Origin: Escallonia rubra | Lineage: Eukaryota; Streptophyta; Magnoliopsida; Escalloniales; Escalloniaceae | NCBI GenBank assembly: GCA_033065855.1 | Contig: JAVXUO010001984.1 | Span: forward strand, 21,001-85,000 | Length of the DNA stretch: 64,000 nucleotides | Direction of reading: 5' to 3' | Part shown: positions 57,369 through 64,000 of the stretch, piece after piece | How positions within the stretch are numbered: the stretch's first letter is position 1 | Layout of the letters: the number at the start of each line of letters is the position of its first letter | Position numbers and translations under genes: made by a program | The notes under the pieces: model-generated | Databases searched by the model: none | Told to the model about the DNA's origin: nothing | Seen by the model: the letters and a program-made list of their open reading frames with translations, nothing else

Positions 57369-59229
57369 TGTTCCCAACCTATTCTGATCGCATCACAGGG
57401 CCCGTTAAGGGACCCATTTTGCGCGACATATCTCCCATTCGCCAGTCAATTATTCAACGCCATCAGCCGGTCAAAGTGCATCTTCCTTCGAACATTCACA
57501 GGCAATCACTTTTTTTGTCGCCAACGTAGCAACGTTAGCGGCGCGAACACTTGGAAGAACGCAAGTCCCTTGAGGGGGTCGGCCACCTCCCTGAGAAGGG
57601 GGTCGGCCACCTCCTATTCAAAGGGGGGTCGGCCACCCTTGTCTTGGGGGGGAGGGCTGCTGACCCCTATGGCATCTTACTCAACGCACTATTAACAGTG
57701 CTCACTCACCACCAGTGATCGCATGACGCTCGTTGTCGCCCGCGCGCCGTCGTCGCAACAACCGTCACTCGCGGCCTCGCATTGTCATCTGGGTACCATC
57801 TCCGCGACGACTATCACATGCACGCTCTCTAACACTCGTCGCCGTGCCCATGCGTTGCGCCACTTTCGTGGCGTCCCCGGGCACCAGACATCGTCCCGTG
57901 ACACTCGTCGCCGCTCTCGTGCGCCATTCTCATGATATGTGCCCCGGCACCAGGTATTGTCTCGCAACGGTAGTCGCCTCGCCCATGCGCCACAATCATG
58001 TTACGTGCTTCCGGGGGGCTCCGCTCGTAGTGCTCCGACACGAGGACCCCTTGCAGCGGGATAGACTTGTTACCACAAAGTCAGCGTCGCCACGGGATGG
58101 GCTCATTACCATAAAGTCATCGCCGTCATCATTCCGAGGGGCTTCGCTCGTAGTGCTCCGGCACGAGGACCCCTCGCAGTGGGATAGGCTTGTTACCACA
58201 AAGTCATCGCCTCCACCAGATGGGATCATTACCACAAAGCCATCGTCGTCATCATTCCTGGGGGGCTCCGCTTGTAGTGCTCCGGCATGAGGACCCCTTG
58301 CAGCGGGATGGACTCGTTACCACAAAGTCATCGCCGACATCATTCCGGGGGGCTCCGCTCGTAGTGCTTCGGCACGAAGACCCCTCGTAGCGGGATGGAC
58401 TCGTTACCACAAAGCCATCTCCGTCTGGGATGACTTGGGTGACTCTAAGCACTGAGCTGCAATCATGTCCGCTCATGTTACCGTTGATCGTCGACACCAC
58501 CAGGACAATGACCCACTGGTCACTCCGGGACGGGAGCAGGTCTTTGGAGGGCATCGCGCCTAGTTCGCCTGGCAGTTGGCTACAGGGTCAACCCTCACCA
58601 CTGTCAGGTTCTTTGCGTGTCTCTTGACGCACCTTGTGGGATTCAGTAAGGGCTTGGACCGGTGGCTAGGGCAATGGGTTTACTCTGACCATGCTACCGC
58701 GGTGTGGTCAGTCTTCTCAGACAGGCCGAGAGTTACTGCAAGGGCAGGGCATTGTGAATTTGGGAACCGTCAGTCCTACAGAGAACCGATATTTGTGAAC
58801 CCTCTGGTGACCTATCACTCCCAGGGGATGACACGTGTCAGCTGATGACACATGCATACTTTTCCCTATAAATAGTGGACTTTGGAGCTCATTTGAAGAG
58901 ACTCTCTCTCATTTGGCATTTTCACTTTCTCTCTCTAAAAACCTATTCTCTCTGGAATTCTAGTGAGAGAAATACATTTGGACTTCTAATATCAGACCAT
59001 TAACGTTGCACGCCTGACTTGGACCTTGACTTGGACTGTCGACTGTCGGTCCTGTTCGTCGTCACCCTGTCTGCGCAGCGCTGCCAGCCCTCGCGGCCTG
59101 TCTGGAGAGCCTTGCTCTTTGCTCTTACTCTGCCCTCACTTTCTTTCACTTTACATACTTAGAAGTTGACTCGGATTGCAGCCTTTGTGGCACATTCACG
59201 TAGTTACGAACCCGCTTTCTTTGGCATCA
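57369..59229 (+). mobile_element. Solo LTR (1.86 kb)
   Basis: Starts TGTTCCCAACC and ends TTTGGCATCA, flanked by CAAAG (57364-57368 and 59230-59234). The paralogous locus has a single CAAAG (9909-9913). There is no second LTR and no internal region, so it is a solo LTR left by recombination. A TATA box, CTATAAATAG (58866-58875), is followed by a CTCTCTCTC-rich start of transcript. Its length, high GC content and internal repeats resemble large Ty3/gypsy LTRs, but the superfamily is an inference. The open frames inside (57733-58290 and others) are compositional. Confidence 0.85.
58011..58424 (+). repeat. Tandem repeat in solo LTR, 4 units
   Basis: Four units start at about 58011, 58133, 58256 and 58343. 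Each has GGGGCTCCGCTCGTAGTGCT, then GGACCCCT, GCAGCGGGAT and GTTACCACAAAG. The first two units are about 122 bp, and the last two lack a roughly 35-bp second GGGAT..CATTACC segment. Confidence 0.8.
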
Positions 59230-59234
59230 CAAAG

Positions 59235-59452
59235 TATAATGATTTTGAACAAATCTGAAGTACTCAAACCATTTACAGGGATCTAAACATCATTATAAAC
59301 TGTGAATAGCAAATTAAAGCCCTATAATCCTAACAGAAAGATAACCAATACTCAATCTAAGAAAAGGGGAGAACTTCACCTGCCACCAAATAATTCTTTG
59401 TTGCACCTGCCAAAACAAAAATGTTATTAGGTTTTTTCTTTAGGGTAAATTA
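59235..59452 (+). other. Flank between solo LTR and TIR element
   Basis: The first about 70 bp complete the homology with the A flank (to about 9985). The rest is unique, with no gene. Confidence 0.5.
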
Positions 59453-60392
59453 CACTAAACACCCCTGAGGTTTTACATAATTACACTCCACTACCGCTAT
59501 CTTTAAAAATTACACTCCGACCCCCCGAGGTTTGTACCTGCATTACACACAACTACACACATTTAACAGCAGACCCAACTTCGTGAAAAGATTTCCTGAC
59601 ACATTACTTTATGCAATTTTCATACCCAAAATACCCCCCCTTTGTCCTTTACTCACTTGTGTGGTTTTTCAAAATTTCAGTCAACTCCACAAACTTTAAG
59701 TGAATTAGGGGGTTTAATTTAGCTAGTTCAGGATTCAATTAGCTCATTTCATGGTTCAATTAGTTCAATTTAGGGTTCGGTTAGATTAGGGCATTCAATT
59801 TAGGATTTAATTAGGATTCAATTACTTCAATTTAGGGTTCAATTAGGAGGTTCAATAAGTTTAATTTAGGATTCGGTTGGATTAGGGCATTCAATTTAGG
59901 GTTCAATTAGGGGTTCAACTAGTTAATTTAAGGTTCGATTCGATTAAAGCATTCAATTTAGGGTTTAATTAGAGTTTTATTACTTCAATTTAGGGTTCCG
60001 TTGAATTAGGACATTCAATTTAGAGTTCAATTAGGGGGTTCAATAAGTTCAATTTAGGGTTCCGTTGGATTAGAACAGTCAATTTAGGGTTCAATTAGTT
60101 TAATTTAGGGTTTAATTACTTTAATTTAGGGTTCAATTATTTGTTTTAAGTGAATTAGGGCGTTCAATTAGGGCATTCAATTTGAATTAGGGTATTCCCT
60201 CCAATAATTCCCAAAAACAATTTATCATTTCAAAATTTCAAGAAAACTGTCTTAAGAGCATTCATGTCTTTTCGCATTGCACCATTAACACCGTAAGAGA
60301 AAAAGTTACTTTTTGAACTGAGTTTAATTTTTAAAGATAGCAGTAGTGGAGTATAATTACGTAAAATCTCAGGGTGTTTAGTGTAATTTATC
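59453..60392. mobile_element. Small TIR element (MULE-like MITE) with minisatellite core
   Basis: Inverted ends of about 75 bp. The left begins GGGTAAATTACACTAAACAC and carries CACTCCACTACCGCTATC. The right, on the minus strand, begins GGATAAATTACACTAAACAC and carries ACTCCACTACTGCTATC. Flanks are T-rich on both sides, so the target duplication cannot be fixed. The interior is a degenerate minisatellite. No open frame of interest. Confidence 0.72.
59740..60190 (+). repeat. Degenerate TTCAATTTAGGG minisatellite
   Basis: Many imperfect units of TTCAATTTAGGG and TTCAATTAGGG, with GTTGGATTAGG variants. The telomere-like word TTTAGGG appears often, but always inside the longer unit. Confidence 0.8.
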
Positions 60393-60513
60393 CTTTTTCT
60401 AATGAACTCTGTAATTTTAGAGGCCAAGATGCTATCACTGTAGTTAGGGCCTCTCACTTCCCTGTGCTAGGTCATGGTTCGAGCCTTTTTTTCATCCCCA
60501 ACCCACCCTCCTC
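60393..60513. other. Spacer
   Basis: Short spacer between the TIR element and the minus-strand ATL fragment. Nothing supported. Confidence 0.4.
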
Positions 60514-60822
60514 CTAAAACACCCAAAAAGAGAACGATGTTTCAGCTTTCCTTGGATACCAGCAGACCTCTTGTGCAGTACAATTGTACAAGGCATAGTC
60601 AGTCATGTAACTGGATAGGAAATGAGATGTTTGACCGGATTTGAAAGGAGATGCGGATAAGTTCATGTTCCAAAGCTGTTTAGGAAGACAGCCATTTGGA
60701 TCTATACCTGGATCACTTGAAATTATAATCAATCCTCCTGACTACTCACTCACCGAAAAGGGCAATTCAAGTACAGTTTGGTTCTTGTTGTCGCATGATA
60801 GCTTGAACCCCGGGTAGCCACA
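60514..60822 (-). pseudogene. ATL20-22-like GUB_WAK ectodomain exon fragment
   Basis: The minus strand reads [20 protein letters not shown] followed by PFSV, the typical ATL20-22 ectodomain start. After a stop (TAG) it continues with IISSDPGIDPNGCLPKQLWN, LNLSASPFK-like sequence and YALYNCTAQEVCWYP. This matches the GUB_WAK part of RING-H2 proteins rather than of the kinases here. The N-terminal signal peptide and the membrane/RING exon are missing on this strand. It breaks at 60823 into the segment also found at 21305. Confidence 0.78.
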
Positions 60823-60824
60823 CC

Positions 60825-61320
60825 TTTCCAATCTTGTCATTCCCCTTATTTAGATGGAATGTTCTCTAATGATGTCTAATTCCTTGGACAGTCTAGGTGC
60901 CAGGCAGTTGTCGAAGGCTGCCGCTTTATCTGAGGACTCTTTCTCCTAATCTTTTGCTAATTTGTTTTATGAACATCTGACTGTATTCCCAGAAAAATAT
61001 GAAATGGAATCTCTAACTACGTGTTGTAAAAATAGGTTATTTCTTGTACGACATGCATAGATTGAAGCTCCAAGAATCATATCTAATTTCAATTAATCTA
61101 CTTCAGTATTCAGATAAACCTATCATAGTTAATTCTGGCAAAAGAATAGGCTAAAGCTATCCATAAATCGGAGGCTTGGAGCCATCCCTGTCCCCATATA
61201 GCTGTAGCTGTCATATTATGTTATATACTAGCATAGTACCGCCGTGCTCGGTAAGCTAAAACATAGTATCTCAAAAATCAGTTGTAAGGGATTCAAAAGT
61301 AATTCATATGAACGTAAATA
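60825..61320. repeat. Duplicated intergenic segment (copy of 21305-21812)
   Basis: Starts TTTCCAATCTTGTCATTCC and aligns with 21305-21812. Position about 61320 is the empty site of the MULE inserted in the other copy. Confidence 0.75.
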
Positions 61321-62859
61321 TAGATATTAATAGATGGTTGATTCTAACTAGGTTCAGAAGAATATATCTACGTACTGGCAACAGATACAAAGAAATGGTA
61401 ATAATATACTAACAATGATAATGACGTAACCTTGATAGGTACCATAATATTAGTTATGACAAATTTAACCATAATAATCTCCCTCATATCATGCATTATT
61501 CTTATGACACGCATTAACATAGAACAAATGAAGCAGCACTAACGGTGAATGGAGGCTCTCTCTTTTTTACCTATGTCTACAAGAGCAACAGTAACTTAAC
61601 CTTATTCCTAGTAGTTACCATAATATTAATTATGGCAAACTTAATTATAAAATCTCTATCATATCATGCATTTTTCTTATGACATGCAATAAATAGAGCA
61701 AGTGAAGCAGCACAATTGGTGGTGAACGGAGGCTTTCTCTTTTTACCCGTGTCTATAAGAACCAAAATGACACCTCCTTCTGAAGAGGGTTGAAAATTGT
61801 GTTGACCATGAAAAATTCATCTTATATAGTCTTCTACATATAGCTGTAACTATCTCTATAGTATTTAACTACTTTTAGACGAATCAAATAAACCCACTAT
61901 TTTGCTGTGATCTGTATTCTTTGGGAATAATTAATTGAGCTCTACTCATCCACTTTCGGTACAAAAAGAAGAAGAAAAAGATAAATTTATACTTTCTAGT
62001 CATTTACTGAGATAAAAAATTTATTTAAAAAAGGTACCACTACTAAAATGAAGTTCTACACGCCTTTAGATGAAGCTAATTTTTTTTTACATAACAATGC
62101 ATTCAATCTCCTTGGTTTGTCATTAATATGCTATAAGCATATTAAAGGGTAATCAATTAGTGTGATTGTGACTGTCATCAAAGGTTATACCTTAGAGAGT
62201 CATCACTAGGAAACGTTTAAGGTGTAGAGCATACAAAAAAAAAGAGTCATGATCTCTTGATAATTACCACTTGAAGAGTCATCCGATGAAATTTTTTATG
62301 GCGTAGAGCATACAAAAAGAAAAGACAAAGAAGCCATGTAAAAGTTTAAGCCATAAATACTCCTTTGGGGAGGGAAGTTCGAACTTGTAAGCAAGCACAT
62401 TAGAGGATAGCATGCTAATGAGCAAACCGTTGATAATTATGGTCAATCAGGATACAATAGAGTCATACTTCCTCAATTCCGTTAAATTTTTTCTTTTGAC
62501 TTTTTACGGATTCTTAAGATATATGCAACGCTAATAAACACTGATTTTTTCATGGCCTTTTTACCCAAATTGACTTGCAAAAACGATACTTGCTTGATCG
62601 ATCTATGATTGCTATTAAAGTCTAATTGAACGTTTATATGTACCATAGTCTCTCTAAGATCCCGAAAACATAGGAAAGGGAAGTCGTAATGGAATGGGAG
62701 GAGCACTTAAATTTTGTTATAACATGAAAAGCTACGCGGGCCCTGGGCTCATTCCTCATGGTTGAAGTGTCAATTGACCGTAATTTTTCTTTCGGCTGTG
62801 ATTAGTCTTCAATCTTCATCGTTTAATGCCGAGCCCAATTGCCATTTTCTTATCTTCAG
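61321..62859 (+). repeat. Intergenic block, unit 3 of 3
   Basis: Aligns with 26582-28075, and its second half with 10961-12296. It ends in TTATCTTCAG, the acceptor of the next exon. No coding potential. Confidence 0.75.
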
Positions 62860-63030
62860 GACTTTCAAGGAGCGCTCGATGCCATAACAGTTGGAGCTGG
62901 GGTACCCACTCTCCTTTGTGTTGTTGGGCTTTTTTGCTTCGTTTGTGGTAGGGTCAAAGCCTACAACAGGGGAGGCAGAGGCCACTCCATCTCTGACTTT
63001 TCATCCATTGTGGCTCCTCAGCCTCGTAGC
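62860..63030 (+). pseudogene. ATL20-22-like membrane exon, truncated before the RING
   Basis: Reads [20 protein letters not shown] and [16 protein letters not shown], then [14 protein letters not shown], all in frame. This is the membrane helix and linker of an ATL20-22 protein and is better preserved than at 12297. It breaks at about 63030 into an 18-nt T run, so the RING-H2 domain is absent. Confidence 0.78.
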
Positions 63031-63713
63031 ATTTTTTTTTTTTTTTTTATCTTTTTGTTTCTTCCTTTCCTTTACTTGTTCAGTTTTGGTCAAATTCTTA
63101 TAACACTGAAATTGTATCGAAAATTTCTAAGATAGTTGATTCTCCGATTGTATAAATTTCCAGCACCTAAATGCTAGTCCATCCTTGGTTTCTATGACTT
63201 TTGTCACTCGTACATTCCTTAGCGACAAACTGATATTTCGACAATAGTTTAAACGTGAGTAACAATAAAGCAACTAAAATGCTTAAAGGACGTGCTATAA
63301 CTAGAAGACAAGGTCACATCGTGGATGACTTCAATGTCCGACATGTCTTGAGCTCAACTGCATAATTAAGGGCATGCAAGTTGTATCAGTCATCTATCTG
63401 CATAATTAAGACAATGCTGGTGCTGGTCCACAAGCTACATTTCTTCTATGTGGATTCTCAGTACCTGGTTTAGCGGCAAAACTCCACAAGTAACATTTTT
63501 CCATGAACATTTAGCCGCAGTAATGCTCCGTTTCATTAAAAGTTACTTTTATTTACTACCTTCAAATTCTGTTTAAATTTATCAAAATACTGAATTCATG
63601 TATTATACACAACTTATTGAATTCATCAAAGTTATCCCTTTATTCTGCTTGATAGTTTTAAGCTTACATAAAAGGTTTAACACAACTACATATAGGAAAA
63701 AATCGAAGTTACG
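63031..63713. other. Flank between ATL fragment and minus-strand kinase
   Basis: No gene. Similar to 12720-13040, 18590-19040 and 19326-20629 (CACTGAAATTGTATCGAAAA and the AACTTATTGAATTCATCAAA stretch). Confidence 0.55.
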
Positions 63714-64000
63714 ACCCTATTCTGCTTCAGCAATGATTGGTAACTCATTATCAAGAGCTCTTGCATGCTTTGTAGAATCAAATGGATTTGGCGGCATGCT
63801 TAGAGTGTCTCCTTTCCCTTCCAACATTTGGACCACAGTTTTCATAGAAGGGCGACCCATAGGGTACCACTGAATGCACCATAGCCCCACAACGGTAAGC
63901 CTTTTGGCTATCAGGCCATGTTCCTCTTCTTCAGCTTTGATCCCTAGCTCTTCTCCTTCACATAAACGGTTATACACCCATTCTGGGAAGTATACTTGGC
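63714..64000 (-). CDS. LRK10L kinase C-terminus, partial (runs off window)
   Basis: The minus strand is open from the window edge to the stop at 63714-63716. It encodes QVYFPEWVYNRLCEGEELG, EEHGLIAKRLTVVGLWCIQW, YPMGRPSMKTVVQMLEGKGD and the tail ALDNELPIIAEAE. It is the third copy of the kinase end seen at 19040 and 20630, and the only one of the three without a lesion in the part seen. Whether the rest of the gene is intact lies outside the window. Confidence 0.7.

Noticed and set aside
57733-58290. 185-codon frame with repeated RHEDP-like units
   Set aside because: It is the translation of the solo LTR's GC-rich tandem repeats, open in several frames on both strands.
59740-60190. Interstitial telomere tract
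   Set aside because: TTTAGGG occurs only within a longer degenerate unit and between transposon inverted repeats.

Overview
This is plant nuclear DNA, almost certainly from a eudicot with a large, transposon-rich genome. It has intron-containing LRK10L-type receptor kinases (GUB_WAK ectodomain plus Ser/Thr kinase), ATL20-22-type RING-H2 fragments, Ty1/copia retrotransposons with an initiator-Met tRNA primer site, a CACTA element, Mutator-like elements (MULEs) and a LINE. No RNA gene, bacterial feature or CRISPR array was seen. The species cannot be named from the sequence alone.

The backbone is a decayed tandem cluster of two related families that share an extracellular GUB_WAK domain. One is the LRK10L receptor kinases (plus strand at 1-8.7k, 29.5-32.7k, 38.8-43.2k and 45.8-48.3k; minus strand at 19.0k, 20.6k, 44.1k and 63.7k). 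The other is the ATL20-22-like RING-H2 membrane E3 ligases (fragments at 12.3k, 60.5k and 62.9k). Only the gene at 38807-43228 has a fully open reading frame: three exons with consistent phases, predicted 610 aa. Even it has lost the Glu of the kinase APE motif. The 29.5-32.7k copy keeps an intact kinase exon but has no start region and a frameshift in exon 1. The others are pseudogenes.

Layout. 1-195 and 7504-8700: pseudogene A, split by a copia element at 196-7503. 8.7-10k: its 3' flank. 11.0-13.0k: intergenic block plus an ATL fragment. 13041-18563: recent non-coding LTR element on the minus strand. 19.0-21.3k: two minus-strand kinase remnants. 21813-26581: a MULE with a CACTA element (22076-25651) nested in it. 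The CACTA carries four exons of a lysophospholipid acyltransferase (MBOAT) gene. 26.6-29.5k: intergenic block and unclassified repeats. 29.5-32.7k: pseudogene B. 33.8-38.0k: LTR-like, LINE and copia fragments. 38.8-43.2k: intact gene C. 44.1-45.2k: pseudogene D (minus). 45.8-48.3k: pseudogene E. 48682-56385: a 7.7-kb MULE with about 2.2-kb terminal inverted repeats. 57369-59229: solo LTR. 59453-60392: TIR element with a minisatellite core. 60.5-64k: third copy of the ATL/kinase unit, running off the window.

The A block (1-195 plus 7504-9985) and the E block (47034-48681, 56395-57368, 59235-59305) are paralogous and share inactivating mutations, so they were duplicated after the gene had died. 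Each supplies the empty site for the insertions in the other, which fixes the exact ends and target-site duplications of three transposons.
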